64,000 nt of DNA from Astropecten irregularis (lineage: Eukaryota > Echinodermata > Asteroidea > Paxillosida > Astropectinidae): positions 16,010,602 through 16,074,601 of the forward strand of contig OZ020257.1 of the NCBI GenBank assembly GCA_963971285.1, read 5' to 3'. A program made the position numbers and the translations under genes. Under the pieces are notes generated by a model. That model had not been told where the DNA came from and searched no databases. It saw only the letters and a list, made by a program, of their open reading frames with translations. Below are positions 49,398 to 61,728 of the stretch, in pieces. The stretch's first letter is position 1. Every line of letters begins with the position of its first letter.

Positions 49398-49747
49398 AAG
49401 GTTTTTCATCGCGAAAAGTGGGTTGTTAAATAAGGGGTCTAAAATACCTTCTTTTTTCTATATACACTATCTTTTAAGCACAAACAGTGATACACACGTT
49501 GAGTTTTATAACAATTTATATTTAACTTCATATGAGTTTTGATTAGAGTAAACCTTTAACGTACGTGCTTTTAACGATAATTACCCATAAATGTGTTAGC
49601 CCGATGTGGATGGGATAAATATGTGACAAGATTGCTAATGAATTCAGGTGCTTGTTTGTGTACAAGCGTATACCGAGTTAGTCTTGGCCAGCAATTTCAC
49701 TTTCAGCAATGTATCATTCAGACGGTTTATAATATACGCGTCATTAC

Positions 49748-49983
49748 AGGTGGGTCGCTTGAGGTCATAAAGCTTCGTAATTCCAGTTGATGCACATGTT
49801 GTAATCCGACTTGGTCGCCCGTGGCACCGAAAAGATCACTTGGGATTCCCTTGAATAATTCCTCATTGATTTCCAAATCTTTATAGAACTGATTTTTCTC
49901 CGTGTTCTTCCTAGCTGCCTCGACTGGCCACAGCTCGTATCGAAATGCATTACTTTTGTACAGTATTCGCTTTTGCACAGTAT
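49748..49983 (-). CDS. Candidate internal coding exon, 78 codons
   Basis: The acceptor AATTATTACAG at 49984 and a possible donor CCACCT|GTAATG at 49747 bound 78 open codons on the minus strand, entered in phase 1 and left in phase 0. The sequence looks like a soluble protein: RYELWPVEAARKN, then an acidic helix (YKDLEINEELFKGIP) and His/Leu-rich end. It could belong to the same gene as the 50.1-51.45 kb candidates, but no consistent join was found. No family is recognised. Confidence 0.35.
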
Positions 49984-50091
49984 CTGTAATAATTATTTGA
50001 ATTTTTATTGGTTTAAACGTCCAAAAGCTATTCCATGGCAAACATTACCTATTCAGTATGATATAGCCCACTGTTCAGAGTATGGTGGCAT

Positions 50092-50301
50092 TTATAATGC
50101 ATATACGATGCCAAATCGTCGGATGCAAATAGCGGCCAACGGGAAGTAGATGGAAGTCTTCCACTTCACGCTCGGCACGGCACGGGAGGGAATCTCGCGC
50201 TCAATCATCCTAACGCCACTGGTCGAATTCCGTAGGAAACGGGCAAAGGATTGATCGGCATCAGAAATCCCCATGAATTTTAATGATTTTTCAATTTCGG
50301 G
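50092..50301 (-). CDS. Candidate coding exon, 69 codons
   Basis: The frame opens at an AG (TATTATAG) 9 bp after a pyrimidine-rich CAG (TTTTTCCTCGCCGCAACAG) and is open for 69 codons on the minus strand. The first part is helix-like and charged (EIEKSLKF, DADQSFARFLRN), followed by a basic segment and a hydrophobic end. It may stop at TAA 50092-50094, or use a donor-like ATC|GTATAT a few codons earlier. It lies between the 51.1-51.45 kb and 49.75-49.98 kb candidate exons on the same strand, but phases do not clearly join. Function unknown. Confidence 0.35.
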   Translation of the reverse strand, partial: PEIEKSLKFMGISDADQSFARFLRNSTSGVRMIEREIPSRAVPSVKWKTSIYFPLAAICIRRFGIVYAL

Positions 50302-50680
50302 CTATAATACCTGTTGCGGCGAGGAAAAAGTATGGATTTTGCTGTGGAGCGCTGCATGTGAAACCGACTATAAGGTGGAACTGATATGACCCCACACGAA
50401 GCGGTAGTTATTCATCCGTTCGATGTTTACAGACTCCGATATGACTACTGGGTGATGACATCAATCGTTAAGAGGCCAGCTATTTCCATCTTTCCAGACG
50501 GTTATGAAATCTTGCATTACTTGACGCATTCAGTCAATCACCATACTGGAATGAATATTCCAGTACTAATTCCATAGCAAAGCTCAAATTTCATGCTAAT
50601 TTTGTTCCGTTAAAAAGCATCTGGCATTACAACGACGATTTTTACATCCTGAACGTTGACTTAGAAACACGCTTTATATT

Positions 50681-50999
50681 ATTTTTGGTTTTTGCCAATG
50701 CCTTGGCAAAAGAAATACAGTAACGGTAAATGTGTAAAATTTCCAGTCCCAAACAATGCCAACTTTTGGAGAAAACAGTGAAAAATTCTCACATTGTTTT
50801 TAAATCTATTCATAGAAGATTTGATTTACCTGACATAAAAACTGAATTTTTTTGTTGTTTTTACTCTGCATGGATAAATACAGACAGGCAAATACAACCT
50901 TTTCAGACAAACGAACTGTAACGGTATGTTTCTACATCTATTTGATACCCTTGAAATTAAAGGTTAATCTGTGAAGATTTCAACATTGATTTGAGTAAA
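50681..50999 (+). mobile_element. Family C element, copy 5
   Basis: More diverged: TTTTGGTTTTTGCC left end, CAGTAACGGTAAATGTG, CCAACTTTTGGAGAAAACAG, GGATAAATACAGACAG and TGTAACGGTATGTTTCTAC are recognisable. The right terminal repeat is eroded. Confidence 0.7.
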
Positions 51000-51061
51000 T
51001 GTTTTCTCGAGATGTTGGGGGTATTTAAATAGATTCGGGTTTGAGTGTACTTTTCACTCTG

Positions 51062-51454
51062 TTACTTGATATCCTCCGCAATATTAAGCAGGTCCAAGAC
51101 ACTGAGCCGCAGAATCAACCGACCACAGCAATCAGTTAGGTCCATTTTCCTTGTGGACATGCTGAGGTCCTCGACCCTAATAAGCGAGTCCTGGAATTCC
51201 GCCTCACAAATTCGATCTACAACTGTCAAAGGAGTTTGAATAAACTCTCGTGCTCCGATGACTTCACGGGGTAAAGACACCTTTTTCGGTCCCAGTGGTA
51301 TAAAGGGGGCAAGCACCGGTCGCGGTCCGTCCGTCTGGGACCATGACGTCGCATAATGAGTATTATAATCGTTAGTCTGTCCAGCAACATTATATGCCAA
51401 CTCGTTCCAATTAGCATACACTCTACGTTTTGGACTCGAGTATTTAGCGACAAA
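51062..51454 (-). CDS. Candidate coding exon, 130 codons to stop
   Basis: This is the longest convincing non-repeat frame after the receptor exon. It is entered at an acceptor (CTTGACATTTGCAG, phase 0) with an in-frame stop just upstream, and runs 130 codons to TAA 51062-51064. Codon choice is mixed and protein-like, with Trp, Cys and charged residues spread evenly. A Pro-rich stretch (FIPLGPKKVSLP) sits mid-exon, followed by an acidic/hydrophobic helix-like C-terminus (LDLLNIAEDIK). An alternative donor (CAA|GTAACA) overlaps the stop. No domain is recognised. A family C element (50681-50999) lies just downstream. Confidence 0.45.
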   Translation of the reverse strand, partial: FVAKYSSPKRRVYANWNELAYNVAGQTNDYNTHYATSWSQTDGPRPVLAPFIPLGPKKVSLPREVIGAREFIQTPLTVVDRICEAEFQDSLIRVEDLSMSTRKMDLTDCCGRLILRLSVLDLLNIAEDIK

Positions 51455-51640
51455 CTGCAAATGTCAAGTGTTTCCAATCACTCGAAAAGCTTTTTTTAAT
51501 TTTTTTTTTTTTGCTGAATGTCGATGGTTTTAAAATCTGCAGATTGAATTTCACCAAATTTTCCCCATCAGTTAAGTGTTGCAACGTACATTAAAGGCAC
51601 AGAAAGCAACAGGAATTCTTTGGTCGAAAAAATCAAATGA

Positions 51641-51883
51641 ATGACGACAAAAGTGTCACGGAAAATTAAAGTGAAGATGAAATTATGTCACTTGGAAGAT
51701 GAAAGTTCCTTAGAAGATGACAATTCTGAATCAGAGGTTGAAGAATATCTCCTTTTCTTAGCCACTGGGGAAAAATGGGAAAATTTAGCACAATCAATTA
51801 CTATGAAGCCAAAACCACAAATTCAACCGTTCGCTTATAATAGGAAAGCAAAGATCCATGGAGGTATACCTTTAGTACTACAG
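51641..51883 (+). CDS. Candidate first coding exon, acidic protein (81 codons)
   Basis: ATG at 51641 opens 81 codons ending CTACAG|GTACAA. A basic N-terminus (KVSRKIKVKMK) is followed by an acidic Ser/Asp/Glu run (residues 19-35) and a Trp-containing segment, then a Lys/Pro-rich part. An acceptor-like TTTTCCCCATCAG lies 70 bp upstream. Codon use is protein-like, though AT-rich. An earlier out-of-frame ATG overlaps (51637) and would compete for initiation. It could be driven from the promoter-like block at 49.3 kb, which is on the same strand with a donor at 49392. Function unknown. Confidence 0.35.
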
Positions 51884-52159
51884 GTACAATGTTGTAGTGT
51901 AAATTGTAGAGACAATTGCCTGTGTATGTTAAAACAGTCCCAATGTGTACATTTCATACCTTTGCCTTTATATTAAAACGTAGGTTTTAAGTAGGAAATG
52001 CCAAATATTCTCTCCATATTTGTTGATTTATGGGGATGGTGAATCTCTTTTTCAAAAAGAATTTGCTCTTATTTCCATACATGCTTTTGGAGCATGAACA
52101 TGCATTAAGGCACTGGCAAAGGATTGCAGTCAAACAACAGAAGATGCATGTTTGTTTAA

Positions 52160-52377
52160 TCAAAAAGTAGTATCGAACGTCTGTTTTCGGTACATGGATA
52201 TATACAGCCGTATAAGAAAACTAGTAGTTATGATTTCGACATTGAGTATGTCACTCCGCGCCATTTCAACACGAATCCGGAGAGGCATTGGGTCTGTATA
52301 TGCAAAGTAGAATAAACACAATTCACCGAAGAAAACGTGATTTGTTCGAGGTAACATCAGTAAATCGGTATAGAATT
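52160..52377 (-). CDS. Candidate coding exon, 71 codons
   Basis: The acceptor ATCTATTTCGTGCAG at 52378 is followed by 71 open minus-strand codons to TGA 52160-52162. The first half is hydrophobic and aromatic (FFGELCLFYFAYTD), and the second half is Ile/Leu-rich. No donor of quality is seen, so a terminal exon or chance frame are both possible. The 51.6-51.9 kb plus-strand candidate lies between this and the other minus-strand exons, so it may not belong with them. Confidence 0.25.
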
Positions 52378-52399
52378 CTGCACGAAATAGATGGAATTC

Positions 52400-54690
52400 C
52401 ATTTCGCTGACTTACTTTTCATGCTATTTGTTTCAAGGCAGAACATTTTATCTATCAAGGGTCATCGTTTGTGAGTTCAGTTTACACGTACAATTTTAAT
52501 GTTTTTCATGTTATTTCCCTTTTTCAATGTGGATTTGCTCAGAGCAAAAGCGCATTGTTTTTTTTTACAAAGGCTTATCGTGGTTACTTTTTAGAATAAG
52601 CATTTGTTTTGAATAGTTAAAACATAAACTCATTGCACTAACCTGGCGGCGGATGCTTCAATGTCGTCTTTCCCACTGTGTGATCAAACATGATGTTTTG
52701 TGTATTTCCATTTTCTTTTGCTAACCATGAAATTTGTTCCCCCTAATTTATGACTTTTTGTACCTTGAAATGAACACTCACTTCCTGCCCGTCACCCGGC
52801 GACGATTAGGGCCTATGTACGGGAATCATCTCACTGCCGCGCCGTGCCCCGTGGGACGTTGCACTTGATTCTCTAAATGACGGTGGCAGAGGCTAGAAAT
52901 TATTGATCCGCGACAATTTCCTGTTTAGACTCATCCATCAGGGAATTCTTAACATGAACACGGCAAGCACTCATGCCTCCGTTAACAACCTCATCTGACG
53001 GCAAATAGGTGACTGGTTTGTGAGTGGAAACACACATTAGACGTTCTGCGGCTATGGCACCGTAGGCATGTTCTTCTACTCTGTTTTATGTCATATAGGT
53101 GTGATCCTTCACTAACGAGGAGGCATGTTGACTGATCGTTCTTCAAACATTTGTTCCGTTTGGACGGGAGTGCTGAAGTTCGATCTACGAAAACACGTCC
53201 CAAGGACGTGCTAAATATGCGGTCACAGCTAAGATTCCAGTGCGCTTAAACTTCAACTAAAACGTACAAGAAGAATGTGTTCGAATTAATTTCGGACAGT
53301 GTGTCAGAAAGTTTTTAGGCCTACTATAATATTCTCAATTTGTAATCCCGTACTTAGTAATTTAAAGGTTCACTACCTTAATGCACCTGAATAGTCCCCA
53401 TTAAACAGTGTGGCATGCGTGCATTTACTCTAACAAAAACGCAGCCCAAATCATAGATTTTTCTAATCACTGCAGTTCGTATATCGTTACTTGGACTGAT
53501 ACATCTGTTGCCCCCCCCCCCCCCCCTTGCATGTCATCTTCAATGTCATTTTAATTACTGCCCAAAACCACCGCTTTTACCCATCCGTCCTTTTTGTATT
53601 TTATCAACCGATCTATATGAAAACAAACATATAGTCCTGTAGTAAAAATCGCTGCTTATTATAGCGAAGGCCGATGTCATTTACCCAACAGTATCATAAT
53701 AAACTCACCTTCATAATATGCTGATTGCATGTGCCCTTCAATTTCAAACCTCAGTGTAAATTATTTCGAGGCCTTTATAATAGAGAGTTTTCGCATGCGA
53801 ACTTATAGACACACGGTTACGTTTAGCTATCCGTAAACGCCAACAGCCGATCCGATGTTTCACAATAGTGAAGTCTATTTCCGACAACGGAGAACCACTT
53901 TTTGTCCCTGACTTTGAGGCTAATTTGGTCTTATTCTTAATTTGTGAAATATATATAAATGACATATTTGTGTTCAACAAATCCTTTCATTTTAATCTTA
54001 TCATGCACATGACAAAAAATGAACAGAGAATTACGAAAATACTGATATACGGTAGGCGTTTAACACTTACGCGTATTGAGCAAGATATCCGTGCCTCGAA
54101 GACGTATAACGGATAGCGGAACAACTGTAACGTCATAAGTACACACAAAGGCCCTACTGGTGACATATCCGGCGCTAACCGTATCCGTTCGCTTGCGAAA
54201 CCTCCCTATAATAACCGAGCCGATCACCACGATCTACGTCTATCTGACTGGTTCTCTCTTTGAAGTCGGAAGTCCGAATACCTATCCCCTTTCCTGCATG
54301 CTATGCATGCTCTTCTCCTCTATCGCAATCTCCTCTGATGAATAACTTTACTCGATTTTTTCATCAGCATAAATATCCAGTTGGTAATTTGTCTCACATG
54401 CGATGTCATGAACCCATTTTCCCTGCACTATTTGTAGGGAAAACACTCCAACGGCGCGGCGAAGCATCACGATTCTTGTGAGAAAAAAAATCTTGTGGTT
54501 AAAAAAAATGTGGGAAAGAGACGCTCAATCAACACTGGGTCTGTTTGTTTTTCTCGAAGTGATGGGTTTAAAGTAAAATTCGACGGTGTGGCAAAAATTG
54601 TCAGTCATTTTAAAGGTGTGGCGATTGTGTTATTTGTTTTCTCTGTGGAATCAGAACCATGACTAAATTATATATTTTTTTTAAAAATAG
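52400..54690. other. No supported gene
   Basis: Opposing frames at 53.75-54.1 kb are ambiguous in strand and lack good borders. A poly-C tract is at 53511-53526. Otherwise unremarkable. Confidence 0.5.
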
Positions 54691-54955
54691 TTCAGGATTG
54701 GTAACATGCCCAAACAGAAATGTTCATAGATTTACGTATAACTTTCAGTATATGAAGATGGTGCTGGTAGTAACATACCGTTACAATTTTCCCCCCAAAA
54801 TGGTGATTTTATCCACAAATAAGTAAAACTAAGACCAAAAATAGTTTTGATCTCGGGGTAAGACCAAAACCATTGTTTATGTTTTTTGTTTGAAAAATTA
54901 AGTTGGGTTTTCGGTTTTTTCTCGTTACTCAGAATGTTCAATTGATTCAAATTTT
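54690..54955 (-). mobile_element. Family C element, copy 6
   Basis: Reverse orientation: GTAACATGCCCAAACAGAAA, TAACATACCGTTACAATTTT, TGGTGATTTTATCCACAAAT and GATCTCGGGGTAAGACC. The distal third is strongly diverged. Confidence 0.65.
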
Positions 54956-55955
54956 CACAGGTTTATTATTTCATGTACATGTTTGATCCGACGAAGTGCG
55001 GGTGCATGCTGTTCTGTGACTTTTACCAATCATGCATTTTACCTTTAACAGCTTGAAAGGCATGGTGAGAAACTGCATTCTATTTGAAGCATAGGCCCTT
55101 ACTTTAAAGTCAAGATATGAGATATGAAACTATATATCAGTATGCACATTGTGCAAACTTGACATGTATCGATCCTTTCAACGGGGAAACTACATACGCT
55201 TCAATTGGTAAACCATGTAGCGTTATATTCATACAAAAAGCTTTCTACAAAGTTCGTCAACATCCATATATTCATTCAATATTTGTATGCTATGTCATGG
55301 CGTATAGTTCATGCATATAGAGCGCAGTCTATAAAAATCAGTCTGTGCATGCGATATGTATACCATATTCCAGTATGATCTATCTTCATAAGACTCTGCC
55401 TTCTTGCATGGGGAGAAGTTAAACATTGCCTGGGAAGACTATTCATGTTTGCCGACCATTATACCCGGGCGATTTCGTATTTGGGTCCCCACGGGGGGCC
55501 ACGGAATACGTGTCTAATTTTGGAGAGAATTTGCTTAGGGTGTCCGGTCCGCTGATGCCCGCCCTGCTTTGGCGGTCACGACTCCCCCCAAAAAACTCTT
55601 CCTCTCAAAGAAAAAACAAAATAAGGAGAAGCCTCATCTTCATTTCCAAATTGGGTAAAATATTTAACCGGTCAATTTAATTAGCGGAACGCCAGGGGGA
55701 ACTGTATCATGATTGATTGCTCTGGGTCTGTTAACCATTGTTAACGCGCGAGTCGCACTGAGCAAATAACATGAGACGGAACAGGTAGCGTATAGGCCTA
55801 TACCTTGACTTGGGGCAAATTATTTTGTTAAAACTTTTTAGTGTTATTCAGAAGTTTGTTTCTCTTTAAGTAGCCTTGCAAATTGTATACATTGCAATTG
55901 TTAAGGTTCATTAGTTATAGTTTGTATGTCGTCACTGGATAATTTCTTTCAATGA

Positions 55956-56310
<355 letters not shown>

Positions 56311-57855
56311 AGACTCCAGCTCAGTCATCCCTATGCTGAAAATATAGGTTGTGGTTTTTCATTGAAGCTGATGCTCTGTTTTCTTTTTTTAAACCCAGAG
56401 AATCTACTTCCGAACTGCAGCCAAAAGACTCTGTTTTGATACCCGTTATATTACAATGGATTTCACGAAATGGTGCCACAGCCGTAGCCTGAGCCCGAGC
56501 CTGAGACTCCGTTTTGTAAGCCTCTATGATTGATTGTTCAAATCAAAATGTAAAAGGAAATGATACAAAGACATGAAAAAAATCAGACTTATTTTGCGTA
56601 TAAACTACAAATGCGTTTCCATCTCAACGCAATGAGATACAATGGTTATTTGGTCGCATGGCAACGCTGAGTATAGAAATGAATATTATGCACAAGGTAC
56701 GCTAGTGTTCTGTTTTCTTTTTTTGCGGGCAGTATATTATGCTTTTGTTTCCATAATAAAACTATACAAATTTACACACAACCGCAAAACAAATTTCTAT
56801 TTTGAGCAATTTGAGTATAATTATTCAATGGACGAACAGGAAGACATTCAAACACACACCCCATTACCCTCATATACCCTCACCCTCACCTTCATTTCAG
56901 TCACAGCTTTTTCTCAACGAAGCAATTTATTTTTAACTTCACCTTTAATTTCATGAAATGATACAAAACGAAGAATTCAATTTTTAATGAAGGGGTGACA
57001 ATCAAATCACACAATAGTCGACAGAGGGCCTCATTGTCATCAATGTCTTTATAACTTCCCACAACTGACAATGGGTATTTCTTTGGATCCATGGGAATAC
57101 TGTTTTATTTGAGCTCCTTCATATAGATGCATAGCACAGGCGAGTGCATGCAAGATTTGCCTGAAGGAATAATATAACATGAAAGAATCACGCATTTTTA
57201 TTTTGATAACCGACACCTGAAATCAATCGTTCAGAAAACGTGTTTCAATTGCTCTGCACACAAAGCGTCGCTTATAAGATGCGAAGCCAAATACTTCATA
57301 CTTGAATTCTCATAATATTAATCCCATCAAATCACTTCGTCTAAATCGATTTTTGTTTTGTTTTATTCGTGTATGACCACGTCGACCGAAGCGAGTACGT
57401 GCGCTTGAAGCGCCTTCTAGGGACAGAAGTTATGGAAAAGTTGCTCAGTCGGGCGTGAATGCCCCCCAGGGAAGTCAGATGGAACAGACAAGAAAATCGG
57501 AAAGAAAAAAAAGATCGGTGCAAGTCGAGTGAGATACCTTTAGGCGTGGGAGTTAAAAGTTTTATCTTCAACAGATTCGCAGGGAAAAAATTGATTTCTT
57601 TTTTACCTTTTTCGATGGCGGCATCTTAGAAATTCCTCTGAGTGTGTGAGCACGAAGTGAAACAGACTGGTACGATGAATTGATATGAAGAGACCCTAGT
57701 TCTCCACCAGATAGAACACCTGGCCTCTTTTGTTCACTACAGCGCCACACCATTACCTATCAGATGCAACTGATCCGTGCCATCACTTGCGATGGAGCGG
57801 CCCCTGAATCTCGCCTTACCTTTCCTATAACGTCTCACCGCTCTCGGATCGTTGA

Positions 57856-57944
57856 AGAGAAGTACACTCGAACCCGGGACTCGTGGGTCTACCTGCCGTA
57901 CAGAATTAGCAGATAAGGCGCCCGATATGGCCGCGGCCTTCTCC
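57856..57944 (-). tRNA. tRNA-Ser(GCU)-like relic or SINE head
   Basis: 89 nt on the minus strand with the class II length. A 7-bp acceptor stem (GGAGAAG with CTTCTCT, one G-U) encloses an anticodon loop CTGCTAA whose GCT falls at index 35-37 as in tRNA-Ser. A B-box GGTTCGAG lies at the expected place. The anticodon stem and T stem are largely lost (few pairs), so it is not a working tRNA. It is a pseudogene or the start of a tRNA-derived SINE extending toward 57.6 kb. Confidence 0.4.
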
Positions 57945-57969
57945 CTTAACGCAATTATCAACAAGTAGA

Positions 57970-60160
57970 TGCGATCATTTGCAAAAATGAAAAAGAAGAA
58001 GAAGAAGAAGAAGACTTAGAGACCAGGTTGTGGAGTTGACATTACGTTAAAAGCTTGGATTTGATTTTGCGGCGGATTTGATTTTGCGTATAAGCTGTGA
58101 GTTAGGCGGTTGTCGGGGCAATTTTAGCAGGCAGTATTCGTGTGCATTATCGCCCTTGCTGAGGGGAATTAGGTCATTCTTTATTCACTGTCAGAGTTGA
58201 TACGCCTCTGATTATCTTCCACGCTCCGCCCCCTTATTCATGAATTGTGTTTGAATGTTATTTGATACTTGTGGAAATGTGGAATTCCATCACAATGATT
58301 CGTTTCAGTTCTATCTTCGTTTAGTATTGAATTACTTTGTTTGTCCTTGTATCCCTCGAATAAATATTTTTCTCTGTCTTGTATTATTGTACATTCTCAC
58401 ACTACAGGTTAAAAGAGAGCGTAGATTTACAAATAATGTGCGTTTTGGCTGAATTCGGTACTTAGACTTCCTTACAGACGTTGTTTCATGTACCATTTTA
58501 CGCTTTGTTAAAAAAAACCCCTCAAAAACCACGTAAAACTACCCATCTTTCTAAATGTGGGTTGTTATTATACAACATTTTGTTTTCTAATCTATTTTTC
58601 TCTACCTTCTGTTAAAAATACACATTATGTGTAGTCCATTAAAATATTGATATTCAACGACAAAATAATGTTATTTATTAAACAGATATCTTTTTCGAAT
58701 TTACAGTTCAATAGATGACATTTATGATAGTGAATTAACTGCGTAATGAGCCTTCAAAACTGCTGATTTGTGGAAACAAAGATATTTCTTTTAGAGATAA
58801 AAATATACCTTTTCCAAGTTTCAAACATTAATATAGAAATAGGCGTCACCAATAGACGCCTTCTTTGGGAATCATTCCTATAAAAGAAATCTCTGAAAAG
58901 ATTCTATATTACTGAAAAAGACATACATTTCATAGATAAACTTTGACAGCTGAAATGTATATGTATTGTGCAGTGCACGCCACAATCTAATTTGACTGAT
59001 ATTGTTTTTTATTAAGGACAAACTGACCTTTTCATAGGTTTAACGTCTTTTGAATTATATAAGGCATTGAAATTTCAAAGACTATAAACAAGCCCATAAA
59101 AAAACAGGTGCATATAAACGCACGCTGGATACTTTATAACTGAACGAACAATATTGTCCGACCCCTTTTTTGTGATGTATTTACTTTTCAAATAGAGCAC
59201 AATTAGCCCTAGAAATGCACTGGATTGGTAATTGAATCAGTAAGTTAAACCTACGGGTCTCCTTTGCTGCCTTCCCCCGCAACTAAACATGTCTTTTATC
59301 TATAACGACCGCTCGACATAAAAACATTTATTCCAATTTTTCCGTTGTTCATAAAAAAACATTTTGTATCTAAGTAACGCCACTGCCTAAGGGGCATGGG
59401 GCTGTTGAGATCGTGTCCCGGTATACGCACGCTCCAGTTCTCGATGCGTATGATAGACTATCATTCCATTATCTAGATTTTTTTTAAACCTTCTTTTTTA
59501 TATCGGCGACACATTGAAATTAACCAGTAAATTGAACTTTGGCCAATGTTTGATCAGCTAGAGTATCCCCGTACGTGTCAACGCAAAAACGCTGTAACGT
59601 GCAGTAAACAGGCGATGCATGATACGGAAACACGTTCTTGCAGGGAAAGTAAGGTAGCCACTATAGCCGCGGACTAGCCATAAAACCTGCATGGCTCTCG
59701 GTATTAAACTGACAAAGTTAACAGGACTGTTTTACTCGGATTTTACATGGTCAGAGAGACTTACAAATGATGTATGATTGAGAAATTGAAGAGAGCTCCA
59801 AAGTGAAAAGGGATCGTATTTCCTGACGATCGCCATATATTAAACAAAGCGAAAGTCAAACAGTTTCACCAGGCCTATAAGCCCACGCAAACTGCAAACA
59901 ATCCCCGGCCTTTGAATATTGACGTCATTAATATAAGAGAGTGGGGGCATATCGAAATGAATACTATTCTAAACGAGAGTCGGTTTCATTTTTGGCATAA
60001 ATGGCCCAATCGTAATAAGACACTAAACACGGTAAAATTGATATCATTCAATTGGTGATAATATAGCCAACAAACGAACATCTCTTCTTTAGCGAGCAGG
60101 TGTCGGTTTTCCCTCATTTGTGAATTACTTTCAACAAAATAAATTCAATTGTTTTGATCG
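57970..60160. other. No gene seen
   Basis: A GAA-repeat (about 57987-58013) borders the SINE-like region; the rest is AT-rich with no long frame and no repeat recognised until family C copy 7. Confidence 0.55.
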
Positions 60161-60164
60161 CGCC

Positions 60165-60510
60165 TTAAAGGTGTTTTTAAACGTTGGTGTTTTTTTGTCA
60201 AATAATGCAGATTCATGAGAACAAAATATCACGCGTAAACAAATACAGTTGCAGATTCCCAGTCCCATACAGTGCCCACTTTTTGAGAAATACACCCACG
60301 GTATTTGTTAAAATCTCTTCATTGTTTTGTTTTATCTTCCGAAGATCAAAACTGTTTTTGGTCATTGGTTTTTCACTTTTCAGGATAAATACAGCATTTT
60401 ATGCAGAAAATTGTTAACGGTATGTTTCTCCTTTCATAATCCTCTAAGTAATAGGTAAATCTGTGAAGATTTCGCTTTCGGAATGCTAAAAATGTATGAT
60501 AAAGTATGAT
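60165..60510 (+). mobile_element. Family C element, copy 7
   Basis: Left end TTAAAGGTG, then GCAGATTCATGAGAACAAAA, ACAGTGCCCACTTTTTGAG, a CCGAAGATCAAAAC palindrome half, GGATAAATACAGCATTTTAT and TGTTAACGGTATGTTTC. Confidence 0.75.
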
Positions 60511-60527
60511 TTTTTTTCAGGGGAGTG

Positions 60528-60875
60528 ATGGGGTGGGTGGGGGGAGGTGGGGGTTGCAAATAATATCCAGCATGCAAGTTCTCTCAGCGAGTCCACAGCT
60601 AGGAGTCTCCGGGCATCTCCAATTGTCAGACTTGCCTCGAACAACATCGGGAAACATCAATTGTCCCCCAACAGAACGTGACCTAAAATAAATCAGAGGA
60701 AGGCTAAAGGAGGGGCGGGGTCTTTCACACACCTAATAATGACAAATAGTTGGGGGATGGGGATAAAATGCGAAAACCGACCTAGATCTACATCTTTTCT
60801 GTTCTTTTCTTTTCGTTTTGTGCCGGGGCGGGGGTTGTGGGTTGGGTGGGGTGGGGTTTGGGGGGGGGGGGGGGT
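60528..60875 (+). repeat. G-rich tracts with quadruplex potential
   Basis: Two runs: about 60529-60555 (GGGGTGGGTGGGGGGAGGTG…) and about 60825-60875 (GGGTTGGGTGGGGTGGGG… then G14 and GTGGGT). Both meet four-run G-quadruplex patterns on the plus strand. The Pro-rich frames on the minus strand are by-products. Confidence 0.7.
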
Positions 60876-61449
60876 CGGTGGGTCTTCAGTGCTTCTCTTT
60901 GGCATTCTACAGTTGAGAGGTTGAATGGAACCCTCCCTCGCGACGGCCGAGGTATAACCGGTACAATCACGCCTAAAAATGCAACAACCGATCTTATATC
61001 TTGAAGCACCGTTCCCCAGCAGGTGTTTATTTAAAATGTGCGAATGTATAGTGCAATTTGTCACCGTACATGCCGTTTCTTGACACTAGCGCGTCCCCCT
61101 ATCCTTGCACACAAACCTTGCACCGTATTTGTAACACTCGTATAAATGATTATTTCTCAGTAAATAACGAGGCCTGCTGGGTTCTGTATAGCGTGAATGT
61201 GCGTCACAACTTGTCTAATTACTGATGTCAATGACTTGGCGCGTTATATCATTGGACACCCCCTCGTTGAATATCATAAACAGTGCCAAATTGATCGGCG
61301 AAATTCCACACGATATCCTCAAGAAAGTTGGTATTTTTTTGTTCTGCCATCGATGAGAAGAACGCCACAGGTATTATATTTCCCAGATGAAGTTACTGCT
61401 TCGATCTTGCGATACGAAATCATTATATTGTTCTGTTCTGTATTGTACG

Positions 61450-61728
61450 AAAGGTACTTTCGTACCTTTGTAGCATACCGAAACAGAAGTCTTCATAGAT
61501 TTACCTATAACATAATGTATAAAGATGGTGATGGTAGAAACATATACCGTTAAAATATTTCTGCCTGAAATGCTGTATTTATACATATATTTATATCATA
61601 TTTCCACTGCTTCCTTTCTAAAAGTGGGCACCGTATGTGAGTGGGAATTTCACAGATGACTGTTACTGTATCTTTCTTGATATTTTTGCCCATGAATCTG
61701 TTTTTCTTTGACAAACACCAAACCATCA
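61450..61728 (-). mobile_element. Family C element, copy 8
   Basis: Reverse orientation: GTAGCATACCGAAACAGAAG, ACATATACCGTTAAAATATT, TGAAATGCTGTATTTATAC, AAGTGGGCACCGTATG and CAGATGACTGTTACTGTATC. The outer end is diverged. Confidence 0.7.

Noticed and set aside
50386-50577. 63-codon plus-strand frame with ATG
   Set aside because: Even codon use, but no splice sites and it lies between minus-strand candidates; not enough to call.
55117-55320. 67-codon plus-strand frame
   Set aside because: ATG to stop with reasonable codon use, but isolated and with no domain, promoter or splice evidence.
61197-61553. 118-codon plus-strand frame
   Set aside because: The first 58 codons look plausible and end at CAG|GTATTA, but the rest is family C copy 8. 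No partner exon found.
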